This document shows positions 46,086-55,518 of a stretch of DNA of 64,000 nt, piece after piece (position 1 is the stretch's first letter; each line of letters starts with the position of its first letter). Made by a program: the position numbers and the translations under genes. The DNA lies in assembly GCF_000411295.1 (NCBI RefSeq), contig NZ_KE150421.1:497324-561323 (forward strand). The letters are read 5' to 3'. The notes under the pieces are model-generated. The model ran no database searches. It was not told the origin of the DNA and worked only from the letters and a program-made list of their open reading frames with translations. The DNA comes from Paenisporosarcina sp. HGH0030. GTDB lineage: Bacteria > Bacillota > Bacilli > Bacillales_A > Planococcaceae.

Positions 46086-47330
46086 ATGATTGAAGGAAAA
46101 TTAATAAAATTCTATCGCGAAGAGTCAGGGCTAACTCAAGGCCTACTTGCTCAAGGAATTTGTTCCGTCACACATCTTAGCAAAATAGAACGCGGGATTA
46201 CGGAGTATTCTCATGAAATTACGGATTTACTTGCAAAAAAACTTGGGATAACAATGAATATTGAACGCTCTCGCTATTTTTTCCTAAAAGAAAAACTGTT
46301 CAAATGGAATAACGCATTGATTATGATAGACTCAAAAGAAATCTATCAACTTAAAGAAGAAATAGAAAACGAATCTTTAAGATTTCTAGCTGACTTTAAA
46401 AATCAATACTATCTAATTTTGGCAAGGTATTATTTATTTGTAAATGAAAAGCCTAAAACAAAAAAAATCATAGAAACGATGAGGAATCAGTACAATGACC
46501 TTGATTCTGATGAACAAAATTTCTTAAACCACATAGACGGTATCTACATGTTTCTGACAGGTAATTTCAAGTCTTGCATTGAAACATTAAAGAAAATTGA
46601 TAACAATTATTCAAACTTAGAATACTATTATCATTTGGCAATAGCCTACCATTCAATTCAATCAACTATCTTTTCCTATTTTTATGGACAAAAGGCTTTA
46701 CAATTTTTCAAAAGCACATTAAATATCTTAAGAATTATTGATACAGAAACCCTACTTTTAGTCCAGCTTAATTCCAAGGAACCTTATGATATGGATGAAA
46801 CCAAACAACAATACGAAAAGTTGCTGAAAGTCTGTGAATCAGTCAACTGTATTGATAGAGCGTCTAAAGTCTATCACAATATAGCATTTGAATATTTTAG
46901 AAGAAAACGATACTCCGAGGCTAAACAGTCGTATGAAAAAGCATTGGAACTAATAACTGAAAAGACATCTCATTATCTAACATCACTTAATGGGTATATT
47001 TCTACCTGCTATGAAGGGAGGCTCCTTCCCGAAGAAGAGCTTATCGAACTTTCGAAAAAAGGATTAAAATTAACAAAGCAAAATCAAGATCCTAGACAAA
47101 TGGATTTTGAAATCCAACTTCATACTATCTATCAAAATGAAAAGGAGCTATATGAGTATATTGAGAAAACAGCCATTCCCATTCTCATCGCCAACGGAAA
47201 TCAGTTTGTAAAACTACATTATGAAAAAAAACTGTTTTTGTATTATGTTAAATCGAACCAAAAAGAAAAAGCCTTTCAACTAGCATCCGATAAAATGACA
47301 AGTGAAAAAAGTTATTATCATTTTGAATGA
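46086..47330 (+). CDS. XRE-type HTH regulator with TPR-like C-terminus (RRNPP-like)
   Basis: 414-aa transcription factor. HTH_XRE domain about 5-60 (FYREESGLTQGLLAQGICSVTHLSKIERG), then an all-helical region with TPR features, for example YHNIAFEYFRRKRYSEAKQSYEKALELI. The layout is that of peptide-responsive RRNPP regulators (PlcR, NprR, Rgg). It lies directly upstream of a secreted protease in the same orientation, as nprR does before nprA, so it may control protease 4. No small secreted signal-peptide gene is visible next to it, so the peptide input is unproven. GGGGGTG precedes the ATG. Its own terminator follows. Confidence 0.82.
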   Translation: MIEGKLIKFYREESGLTQGLLAQGICSVTHLSKIERGITEYSHEITDLLAKKLGITMNIERSRYFFLKEKLFKWNNALIMIDSKEIYQLKEEIENESLRFLADFKNQYYLILARYYLFVNEKPKTKKIIETMRNQYNDLDSDEQNFLNHIDGIYMFLTGNFKSCIETLKKIDNNYSNLEYYYHLAIAYHSIQSTIFSYFYGQKALQFFKSTLNILRIIDTETLLLVQLNSKEPYDMDETKQQYEKLLKVCESVNCIDRASKVYHNIAFEYFRRKRYSEAKQSYEKALELITEKTSHYLTSLNGYISTCYEGRLLPEEELIELSKKGLKLTKQNQDPRQMDFEIQLHTIYQNEKELYEYIEKTAIPILIANGNQFVKLHYEKKLFLYYVKSNQKEKAFQLASDKMTSEKSYYHFE

Positions 47331-47429
47331 AGATATTAATGATAATGAACTACTGATAGAAAGTTGGATACCTGATCCATACATAGAATAGTTAAACACC
47401 ACGTTTTGCTGATTCACAGTCCGTTAAAA

Positions 47430-47472
47430 CAAAAGCCGATTATTCCTACGCTAAGGAGTAATCGGCTTTTTA
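47430..47472 (+). terminator. Terminator of XRE/TPR gene
   Basis: AAAAGCCGATTA (47431-47442) pairs with TAATCGGCTTTT (47459-47470), with further pairing inside. Confidence 0.85.
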
Positions 47473-47925
47473 TCTAGAAATCTACTTAACGTATGTTTCA
47501 TCATCTTGTTGGTAGGCCACTTTGACCGAAATGATTTTAATGGTTTAGGAAAATAAATAGTCAAAAGACCCTGTAAAAAAACCCCTTTTATAGTAGTTCG
47601 GATATAGACGTCAACTTTTTTAAAAAATAAAAGCTGTTTTTGATAAAATTATTAGTCCTAAAACCCTCTTAAATAACCCCCATCGACTGCTTAAATCAAG
47701 AGGTATAGAATTCTATTAAATTCAGTGCCTATTAAATATCAACTGATCCTTCATCTAGAACAACATACTCCTGTTCAGAATCTTTAATTGGCCAAAGGAG
47801 GTTTTTTCTTTCCACATACTAGCAAACTATTAACTCCCGTATTTGTTTTAACAGTGAGTTCCCTACATCAAGACAGATCTTACTAGATGCATTTGTTTTA
47901 TAAATTGCTTTTTTAGGAGGAAAAT
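47473..47925. other. Protease 4 upstream region
   Basis: 450 bp without a convincing gene. It contains poly-A/poly-T tracts near 47573-47590 and 47607-47630 but no clear sigma-A promoter. It must hold the protease 4 promoter. Confidence 0.4.
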
Positions 47926-50900
47926 ATGTTGAAAAAAAAGAACATGAAGACAGTTATAGCAACCTCTTTATCTACAGTTATGCTTGCCTCAACCTTTTAT
48001 AACGTTAAAGCAATTGATAAAACATCGCTTGAAAAGACACTTGAAACCTCTTCTATTGTAAACAGTATCAATGGCGCAGATGAAAAAAAGATCACGCTTA
48101 TTACAGGTGATGTCGTGACCATTAAGAAGATTGAAGGCGGTAAAAGCGTAATTAACGTGGAACCTGTTGATCGGAATGGTGCAGGTGCTCAGATTCTAAA
48201 TATTGGTGAAGATACGTATGTTATTCCAGGGTCAGCTATGCCTTACCTCGCTGCTGATAAGTTAGATAAGGATTTGTTTAATGTAACGGAATTGATCGAA
48301 AATGGCTATGATGACAAAACGCTTTCGTCTCTACCCGTTATCTTAGAATATACAGAAAAAAAAGGCAAAGCCGTTCAAGTAAAAGCTGAACCAAAAGGAG
48401 CTAAAATAGCTCGCGTGTTAGAGAGTATTAACGCTGTTGCCCTCTCTGCTACCAAAAATGAAGCGGATACGTTCTGGGAAGATATCACACCTGAGGGTAA
48501 ATCAAACGCGGCTTTATTTGAGCAAGGTATTGAAAAAATCTGGCTGGATGGAAAAGTGGAAGCCACTTTAGACAACAGCGTACCTCAGATTGGTGCCCCA
48601 ACGGCTTGGGAATCTGGTTTTACAGGTAAAGGTGTTAAGGTGGCGGTACTCGATTCAGGTATCGATCCTAATCATCCTGATCTGGCAAGTCAGATAGACG
48701 AGGCGAAAAGCTTTGTACCCGGTGAAACGGTGAATGATGCTCATGGACACGGCACACACGTTGCTTCAACGGTACTGGGAACAGGTGCGGCATCTGGAGG
48801 GAAGAACAAAGGGGTTGCTCCTGAAGCTCGGTTGCTCGTTGGTAAAGTATTAAACGACTCAGGAAGCGGTTTGGATTCTTGGATTATTGACGGTATGGAA
48901 TGGGCTTCAGACAACGCCAAGATTGTAAGCATGAGTTTGGGAAGCAGCGAGCCAAGTGACGGAACAGATCCTATGGCTCAAGCGGTAAACAGTCTAAGCA
49001 AAGACAAAGGGACACTCTTTGTCATAGCTGCCGGAAACTCAGGTTATGAAGGGGCCATCGGTTCACCAGGAGCTGCAGATGCTGCATTAACAATCGGTGC
49101 CGTTGATAAGTCAGACAACATTGCTTATTTCACTTCCAAAGGGCCTCGTTATGGAGACATGGGATTGAAACCTGACCTGTCTGCACCGGGTGTTGACATC
49201 GTTGCAGCTCGATCTGGTCTTTCATCAGGAAGCGGATCTTACAAAAGCATGAGTGGTACATCCATGGCAACTCCACATGTGGCGGGTGCTGCTGCAATCC
49301 TTCTGCAGAAGAACCCTGAGTGGAATGGAACTCAACTAAAAGAAGCGTTGATGAGTACGTCAAAAAAATTAGATTACTCGCCTTATCATATCGGATCGGG
49401 TCGATTGGATGTACCAGCAGCTGCATTCAGCACAGTGAGAGCAACTGGTTCTATATCATTTGGATTTTTCAAATGGCCACATGATAATGCTCAGCCTGTA
49501 CAGAAAACGGTCACGTATACAAACGACAGTGACTCCGCTTTAACCTTAAATCTTCAAGCAGATTTTAAGAATACAAAAGATGATGCCGCACCAAATGGTA
49601 TGTTAACCGTTTCTGAGAGTGAAATTACTATCCCGGCAAAAGGTACGAAAGACGTAACGGTAACGTTGAACCCGACACTTGGTGAATTAGGCTCTCGTTA
49701 TGAAGGACACCTGACAGCAACAGATGCCGATGGCAAACAAGTGGCTCATACTTCAATGGGTATGGTAAAGGAAGAGGAAAAGTATCCGTTAACGTTTAAC
49801 GCTACTGACCGTAACGGGAACCCTACCCTTACGTATGTTGGACTCGTTAACAAAAACATGGATCCTGAATTTGTTGCTGTAAACGGAACAACAGAAGTTC
49901 GTTTACCCGCTGGAACCTATTCAGCTATGTCTATGATGGAAGTAGATACTGAAACAGATCACCAAGGTGTGGCATTGGTTGGTACACCAGAGATTAAATT
50001 AGACGGTCCTCAAACAGTAGAACTTGATGCTCGACAAGCAAAAGAAATTTCAGCAGAAGTGCCGAAGAATACAGAACCAAGCTATCAGCGCATGGAATAC
50101 TACCGTTCTCTTGATGGCAAAACAATGAATCACATTTATTTAATGCCTGTGTGGAACGATAAAATGTATGCTGTCCCAACAAAGGAAGTTAAGACAGGAG
50201 ACTTCGAATTTTTGACTCGCTGGCGTTTAATAAAACCTTCCCTTGAGATCAATTTTAAAGGAAAAGTGTTGGATGATATTCCGTTGGCTGGAAGTACACG
50301 TCTTGATGGAAAATATAACTTATCAACCGTTTATGCAGGAAAAGGAACAGCAGTTGACTATGAGCGTCTGAAAGCAAAAGGCAAAGCGGTTGTCGTCGAT
50401 CGCAACACGGAAGTTACGCCATCTGAGCAGGCCGTTGCGGCATATGCAGCGGGTGCAAAGCTGTTGATTATCGTAAACAATGAAGATAAGGAATTCAATG
50501 TGTTTGTAGGAAATCCAGATTATACAGATATTCCTCTTGCCGTGGCTGGAATCAGTAAAAGTGAAGGCGATAAAGTGATTTCAGCAGCACGTTCCGGTGA
50601 CCTGAAATTGTTTGTTGAAGGTGAAGTAAATACTCCTTATGTCTATGATTTAATGGATGTGCATCAAGACCAGATTCCAAAGAATTTAAAATATGCACCA
50701 TCTAACAATGAACTAGTCGAGATTGATACGCGTTACAAATCAGACCGTGAAGCACCTGGCGGAGAGTTCCGTTATGATCTGCGTCCGTACACAAGAGGAG
50801 CTGTTGGGTTTTTATACAAATTACAGTTGCCATCTGTTCGAACAGAGTGGGTTTCAGCAGTGAAAGATACACTCTGGTATCACCATACAGAAGTATTAGA

Positions 50901-51648
50901 CAGTCCTTGGGAAGTTCGCCAGCCTGCTGTTACCTATGAAAAAGGTCAAAAGCTTCAAGAAGACTGGTTCTCACCAGTAGCTCGTCCTCGTTTGGGAGTT
51001 GGTTATTGGACACCTAACCGCCAAGGGAACTATTTACAATTTAATATTCCTGCTTGGGCAGATTCAGGGAATGGCTCTACAGGCGGTATCGGTTATGATG
51101 ATTCCGTGAAAAATCAAACTCTTAAATTGTTCCAAGGAGATACCCTTCTTAGCGAAAGAAAAGGACAGGCTTTATATTTATTTAATCCAGTCCCAGAAGA
51201 AAAAACACAATACCGGTTAGTAAGTGATGCAAAGCGTGATCCGAATCGCTGGACAACATCTTTAAGTACTCATACGGAATGGACATTCTGGTCTGGAAAA
51301 GGTGAGGATTTCCAAACGTCGCTTCCGTTCTATTCTCTTGACTACAAAGTTGCAACAGATATGAACGGCAATGCATTAGCTGCACCATCCACTGCAATCG
51401 AACTTTCTGTTGCAAAACTTGATGATGTAGCGGGTTACGGTAAATTAGAGGGAGCTACATTAGAGGTTTCCTTTAATGAAGGAGAGTCATGGAAAAAAGT
51501 AAAACTTGAGCGTACAGCGGATGATCGTTGGACAGCTAAGATTAACAATCCTACGACAAACAAATATGTTTCCCTCCGTGCAACCGCTTGGGATGACCAA
51601 GGAATCAAAATTTCTCAGGAAATTATTAAGGCTTATGGTTTGAGATAA
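47926..51648 (+). CDS. Secreted S8 serine protease 4
   Basis: 1,240 aa, same architecture as protease 3 and perhaps half identical: signal peptide about 1-29, pro-region with TLITGDVVTI, Asp243 (AVLDSGIDPNHPD), His275 (HGHGTHVAST), Asn371 (VIAAGNSG), Ser446 (SGTSMATPHVAG), downstream PA-like domain about 815-890 (AVAAYAAGAKLLIIVNNED), C-terminal beta domain (KYVSLRATAWDDQG). No wall anchor. TTAGGAGG precedes the start. Codon use is even and more host-like than in protease 3. Follows the RRNPP-like regulator. Complete and likely active. Confidence 0.93.
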   Translation: MLKKKNMKTVIATSLSTVMLASTFYNVKAIDKTSLEKTLETSSIVNSINGADEKKITLITGDVVTIKKIEGGKSVINVEPVDRNGAGAQILNIGEDTYVIPGSAMPYLAADKLDKDLFNVTELIENGYDDKTLSSLPVILEYTEKKGKAVQVKAEPKGAKIARVLESINAVALSATKNEADTFWEDITPEGKSNAALFEQGIEKIWLDGKVEATLDNSVPQIGAPTAWESGFTGKGVKVAVLDSGIDPNHPDLASQIDEAKSFVPGETVNDAHGHGTHVASTVLGTGAASGGKNKGVAPEARLLVGKVLNDSGSGLDSWIIDGMEWASDNAKIVSMSLGSSEPSDGTDPMAQAVNSLSKDKGTLFVIAAGNSGYEGAIGSPGAADAALTIGAVDKSDNIAYFTSKGPRYGDMGLKPDLSAPGVDIVAARSGLSSGSGSYKSMSGTSMATPHVAGAAAILLQKNPEWNGTQLKEALMSTSKKLDYSPYHIGSGRLDVPAAAFSTVRATGSISFGFFKWPHDNAQPVQKTVTYTNDSDSALTLNLQADFKNTKDDAAPNGMLTVSESEITIPAKGTKDVTVTLNPTLGELGSRYEGHLTATDADGKQVAHTSMGMVKEEEKYPLTFNATDRNGNPTLTYVGLVNKNMDPEFVAVNGTTEVRLPAGTYSAMSMMEVDTETDHQGVALVGTPEIKLDGPQTVELDARQAKEISAEVPKNTEPSYQRMEYYRSLDGKTMNHIYLMPVWNDKMYAVPTKEVKTGDFEFLTRWRLIKPSLEINFKGKVLDDIPLAGSTRLDGKYNLSTVYAGKGTAVDYERLKAKGKAVVVDRNTEVTPSEQAVAAYAAGAKLLIIVNNEDKEFNVFVGNPDYTDIPLAVAGISKSEGDKVISAARSGDLKLFVEGEVNTPYVYDLMDVHQDQIPKNLKYAPSNNELVEIDTRYKSDREAPGGEFRYDLRPYTRGAVGFLYKLQLPSVRTEWVSAVKDTLWYHHTEVLDSPWEVRQPAVTYEKGQKLQEDWFSPVARPRLGVGYWTPNRQGNYLQFNIPAWADSGNGSTGGIGYDDSVKNQTLKLFQGDTLLSERKGQALYLFNPVPEEKTQYRLVSDAKRDPNRWTTSLSTHTEWTFWSGKGEDFQTSLPFYSLDYKVATDMNGNALAAPSTAIELSVAKLDDVAGYGKLEGATLEVSFNEGESWKKVKLERTADDRWTAKINNPTTNKYVSLRATAWDDQGIKISQEIIKAYGLR

Positions 51649-51661
51649 CATCAATTAGATT

Positions 51662-51702
51662 AATAGCATACCCCTCACTAGCTGAGGGGTATGCTATTTT
51701 TA
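51662..51702. terminator. Protease 4 terminator
   Basis: AATAGCATACCCCTCA (51662-51677) and TGAGGGGTATGCTATT (51683-51698): a perfect 16-bp stem, 5-nt loop, T run. Confidence 0.95.
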
Positions 51703-51843
51703 GTCCCACAATAATTATTGAAGGTAGATGCTGTAAAAACCTGCACTGAAAATCTATGGTATGACTTGTTGATTGAATGGATCCGTGACGAAAAGCTGAC
51801 TGACGTTTTTCATACAGACATAACCATCAAAGCATAGCGAGCA

Positions 51844-51888
51844 AACAAAAGCGGCTTACTAATTACGAGTTCGCCGTTTTTGTTTTTT
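51844..51888. terminator. Terminator hairpin
   Basis: AACAAAAGCGGC pairs with GCCGTTTTTGTT across an 17-nt loop, then T6. Confidence 0.6.
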
Positions 51889-51894
51889 ACCTTA

Positions 51895-51924
51895 TTCAAC
51901 TAAAGCACCCGTTAGTTTAATAAG
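51895..51924 (-). repeat. Intergenic repeat, type A, inverted copy
   Basis: TTCAACTAAAGCACCCGTTA then GTTTAATAAG: the reverse complement of the type A core AACGGGTGCTTTAGTTGAA. Confidence 0.75.
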
Positions 51925-52057
51925 GTTTCAACGGTATTAATCTTCAAGTAAATCTTTTTTCTCTTCTTTTGTTATTTATTCACAAAGAATTTCATTGCAA
52001 GCATTATAAATACGTTGGTCAAGAAGTCTGTTCATTACAAATTTTTTAGGAGGAAAA

Positions 52058-52221
52058 GAATTGAATCGTCGTGTGAATGGGAAAATGATTTTCCCTTAGA
52101 AGAAGCTATGAAGAGTGATATTCAAGGCCAACAAAGTCAAAGTGATCTAGAAAAACAAGTGGCAGAAATACAAAAACAAGTTGATTATTTAACCACTCAG
52201 ATGAAGAAAAATAATTCTTGA
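52058..52221 (+). pseudogene. Small coiled-coil protein gene with frameshift
   Basis: AGGAGG (52044-52049) points to the TTG at 52058, which opens MNRRVNGK and stops early. The neighbouring frame continues sensibly from there as NDFPLEEAMKSDIQGQQ..., ending in a coiled-coil (LEKQVAEIQKQVDYLTTQM) at 52221. A single-base shift near 52076-52085 best explains this. Alternatively the 37-aa part from ATG 52108 is translated alone, though its ribosome site is weak. Function unknown. Confidence 0.5.
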
Positions 52222-52342
52222 ATTACAGAAATCGATTTGAGGAATTGTTTGTAATTACTTTACTGTTCAATTTTCCACCTAAGACAATTAACCAAGTTAC
52301 TGGCACGAACATAAACTGAATAAAATATTAAGGATGTGTCTA

Positions 52343-52741
52343 ATGGAAACTTTCAACACTCTTTGTCAACAGTTCGGCCAAATTCTTAACGGAAAACCAG
52401 ATATCGAAAATGGTATTTGCTCCGTAGAAATTAATCGTGATATTCCAGTCACAATTCAAGGACGTCCAGTTCGAGGAAACATTGAGACTGAAATCATGTT
52501 TGAAGATTTAGATCAATACGGGTACGCTCTTAATCGCGGAGTAACAGTTATTCTTGAAAAAGAAGTCCCTTATTTTGTTAACACACTTGTGAAAAATGGA
52601 ATAATTATCAGTGCATTGCATAACAATTGGCTTTATACGAAACCCAACATCCTTTATATTAATTTTCAATCTGTAGAACCACCATTAACTTTTGCTCATA
52701 AAGTTGCAGAAGCGCTAAGGACTCTAAGGGGAAGTAGATAA
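52343..52741 (+). CDS. DUF1259 (LppY/LpqO-like) protein
   Basis: 132-aa protein of the DUF1259 family: GQILNGKPDIENGICSVEINRDI at the start, then a central PVTIQGRPVRGNIETEIMFE and the end SALHNNWL...FQSVEPPLTFAHKVAEAL. Family members are usually exported lipoproteins in other phyla, but this copy has no signal peptide. The ATG at 52343 is 9 nt from AAGG; an in-frame ATG at 52334 overlaps that site. Role unknown. Confidence 0.8.
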   Translation: METFNTLCQQFGQILNGKPDIENGICSVEINRDIPVTIQGRPVRGNIETEIMFEDLDQYGYALNRGVTVILEKEVPYFVNTLVKNGIIISALHNNWLYTKPNILYINFQSVEPPLTFAHKVAEALRTLRGSR

Positions 52742-53244
52742 AATACTTTAATTAACGCACCACGGTCTCCTGTGATTTTACTTTGTATAATAGGTCTTCT
52801 ATGACAAACAACCCTGTTTTTCTTATTAAACGATTATCGACTTAGGGGATAAGTAAATGCTAGGAGAAAAAGTAATACAAACGATTACATCTGGACATGT
52901 TGGTCAAGAAGCAGATAAGTGAACTTTCTATTTTCAAACTCTATTCCATTAAAGAATATCTTAAGACTGAGTCATTGAAATGTGAAATAAAGTCGATAAT
53001 TACTGGTATAACAAAAAGAATTAAGTTCAGGTTGGGTGCTTAAAGGTTCAGAGTAATAAAATGAATAGTTTAAAGTTATAAAGCATTTCCATGTAATGAG
53101 GAATGCTTTTTATTTTGTCGAAAATTAATAGGATTATTCAGAAACAATAATAATGTAATTGAAAACAATATTTTTTTATTTTAAAACGATAAATCGTGTG
53201 GTAAAGTCAAATTGACAAAAATAAAATAAGTGAGGCGCTTTTTT
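52742..53244. other. Intergenic region
   Basis: Only the terminator at 53080-53112 is recognisable. A 21-codon frame at 52858 lacks support. Confidence 0.5.
53080..53112 (+). terminator. Terminator hairpin
   Basis: AAAGCATT...AATGCTTT with T run (AAGCATTTCC / GAGGAATGCTTTTT). Confidence 0.6.
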
Positions 53245-53717
53245 ATGAAACGTAAACAAGGATCAATAATTTACTTAAAGTTAGATTTTTCTTATTGGAA
53301 TTACAGTGCTTGCTTTGTATATTTTGGTTGCCTTGGATAGCCAGTAGAGATGCAGAAGCGAATCCAGAGACTGCTTAATTGCAATATCCTTTTTTAGTGT
53401 GTGGGTATGTATTGTCTATTCCATTTTTTGTTGCGTTGTATCAAGCATTTAAACTATTAACCTACATAGTTAGGAACAAGGCTTTCTCGGAGGTATCTGT
53501 TAACGCTTTGAGGTATATAAAGTACAGTGCAATCACAATCAGTACCTTAATTGTATTAGGAATTATATTCGTAGTTTTATTTATTGAAGGTGATGTAGCA
53601 GGTGTTATAAGCCTGGGATTAATGTGCACTTTTGCTTCAAGCGTAATTGCAACCTTTGCGGCTGTACTTCAAAAGCTTTTAAAAGGAGCTATTGATGAAA
53701 ATGCTTTAACGGTATGA
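53245..53717 (+). pseudogene. yoaS: Decayed yoaS-like gene (DUF2975)
   Basis: ATG with GTGAGG upstream begins MKRKQGSIIYLK. Downstream frames supply FLIGITVLAL, FWLPWIASRDAEANPETA, then, after an in-frame TAA at 53376-53378, LQYPFLVCGYVLSIPFFVALYQAF to the natural end at 53717. This is the DUF2975 membrane protein YoaS with at least one frameshift near 53280-53320 and one stop. The TTG directly after the stop could restart a shortened protein of 112 aa. Confidence 0.8.
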
Positions 53718-53880
53718 GTGAATAACACGGAAATTACAATTAATATTGATGTGATGCTGGCAAATTTGCCCAATAGGGGTATTAGCGTTACAGAACTTTT
53801 GTAGAGGTTTAGAGTGTCAACCCGGAGATGTTTAAGAATACCGAAATAATGAAGACACCCAAGATTATTGAAGTGGAAAT
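53718..53880 (+). pseudogene. yozG: Decayed yozG-like HTH gene
   Basis: GTG right after the yoaS stop gives ITINIDVMLA...ISVTELL then TAG. The middle helix-turn-helix is deleted, and the tail LECQPGDV-stop-EYRNNEDTQD follows. The intact family member is a roughly 70-aa XRE regulator always paired with DUF2975 proteins. Both partners are ruined here. Confidence 0.75.
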
Positions 53881-53986
53881 ATTTAACATCCGGCGGTGAA
53901 CCTATGTACATACCCCTAAATCTATTTAACTACTTTACTAAGCAGGACTTACAAATATTCAGTAAAAACCTTAGGAGGCACAAATC

Positions 53987-54757
53987 ATGAGAGCACTAAA
54001 AAAACTCGTTCGTTTTGGTTGGGAGCAGGCTTTATCATGTTTGTTTCCTGTCGTTATTTTTGCCTCTTTGGCTTTTACACAGATCATGCCACTTCCATTT
54101 CTACCACGGTATGACTGGCTACTCATCATCTGCCTTCTGATGCAGTGGTGGATGATACGTTCTGGGCTTGAAACACGGGATGAACTAAAGGTTATCACAT
54201 TGTTCCACCTTATTGGACTTGCTCTTGAAATTTTCAAGGTACATATGGGCTCTTGGTCTTATCCAGAGGAAGGATATTTCAAAATTTTTGGAGTGCCTCT
54301 CTATAGCGGATTCATGTACGCAAGTGTAGCGAGTTATCTTTGCCAGGCGTGGAGGAGATTTAATGTTGAACTAGTAAAGTGGCCACCGTTTCTGGTAGTT
54401 GTACCTCTTGCAGCTGCGATTTATTTGAATTTTTTCACCCACCATTATTGGATTGACGTTCGTTGGTGGTTATCTGGACTCGTAATTATCGTCTTTTGGC
54501 AATCATGGGTCACTTACGTGGTTGATGGAACTCGTTACCGTATGCCACTCGCACTTTCTTTTGTGCTCATCGGATTTTTTATCTGGATAGCCGAAAATAT
54601 CGCAACATTCTTTGGAGCTTGGGAGTATCCAAACCAAACCGATGCATGGAGTCTCGTTCACCTAGGAAAGGTGAGTTCATGGCTCCTATTAGTGATTGTT
54701 AGCTTCCTTATAGTAGCGACGTTAAAGCGGGTTAAGGGGAAAATTCCACTAGAATAG
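53987..54757 (+). CDS. yoaT: DUF817 membrane protein (YoaT-like)
   Basis: 256-aa integral membrane protein with about seven to eight helices and DUF817 motifs: WMIRSGLETRDELKVI, HMGSWSYPEEGYFKIFGVPLYSGFMYASVASY, and IAENIATFFGAWEYPNQTDAW, with buried charged/aromatic residues. Third member of the yoaS-yozG-yoaT cluster known from B. subtilis. It is intact while its two neighbours have decayed. TTAGGAGG precedes the ATG. Function unknown. Confidence 0.88.
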   Translation: MRALKKLVRFGWEQALSCLFPVVIFASLAFTQIMPLPFLPRYDWLLIICLLMQWWMIRSGLETRDELKVITLFHLIGLALEIFKVHMGSWSYPEEGYFKIFGVPLYSGFMYASVASYLCQAWRRFNVELVKWPPFLVVVPLAAAIYLNFFTHHYWIDVRWWLSGLVIIVFWQSWVTYVVDGTRYRMPLALSFVLIGFFIWIAENIATFFGAWEYPNQTDAWSLVHLGKVSSWLLLVIVSFLIVATLKRVKGKIPLE

Positions 54758-54877
54758 ATACTAGACAATTTTTATTACTGTTCAGATCGCTTTTATAAAA
54801 AAGTCGGATAGTAAGGAATTCGACATTTTTAGGTTGAAGTACTCCTAGCGTACAAAATTCTGAATAAGATAAACTGG

Positions 54878-54908
54878 AAAAAGCAACGTTCGAATTGTTG
54901 CTTTTTTC
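54878..54908. terminator. Terminator after yoaT
   Basis: AAAAAGCAAC and GTTGCTTTTTT form a 10-bp stem; symmetrical A/T runs allow use on both strands. Confidence 0.75.
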
Positions 54909-55518
54909 TTTTTAAATAGCTTTTGATTTAACAATACTCCCGGAATGCATTTATTAGGGGTTCTTGTGAAAATATTCACTTAAACTTTAGATAGCTTAGT
55001 TGTAGATCAGTGGGCTGATAAGTCAGCTGTTACTGTTAATTAAAATAACAGGGCAGGTTAGAAATGTAGGGTTAAGTTCGATGTAACTCCATTATTATAT
55101 AGGATTAATTCAGCGTAAACGTCCATTAATAATAATTTCAGAAAAATCCAAAGACAAACTCAGTAATTTTGAGTGAAATGAACCAAATCATACTCCGATA
55201 TTCTGGAATAGCGTACCAGTACAAGTTCAGGTAGGTTTTATTAACGGATTCTGTTGATTTAAAATAAAGTTTGATAATTTGTAAAAAAGTTTGATAAAAC
55301 CCTGTATTAATATGGGGCTTTCTTTTGACCTTTAAACTCCAGCAGTATTGTTCAATTAAAGGGCCATTTTCTGGAATAAAGCGATTGCTAAAATCACGGA
55401 ATTTTGAAATAATTGTTATTAAGTTAAAGGGCAGGATTTTAGAATATGGCCGAAACATATTGTATATAAAAAAATTAACATTAGTTTCTTAATTCTTTTT
55501 ATTAGGAGGAAGAGTCGG
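54909..55518. other. Intergenic region with degenerate repeats
   Basis: Fragments of the type B repeat (ACAGGGCAGGTTAG near 55047-55061; GTTAAAGGGCAGG near 55422-55434). A 106-codon minus-strand frame (55138-55458) overlaps repeat-like text and has no family motif, so I do not call it a gene. Confidence 0.5.

Larger units (their letters stand above)
51703..52014. other. Intergenic region with ORF tail
   Basis: A frame open from 51715 to 51837 ends ...LWYDLLIEWIRDEKLTDVF and may be the tail of a lost gene. Then follow a terminator hairpin and a repeat copy, listed separately. Confidence 0.35.

Noticed and set aside
55138-55458. 106-codon minus-strand gene
   Set aside because: Overlaps degenerate repeat text, no ribosome site, unusual composition and no family resemblance.
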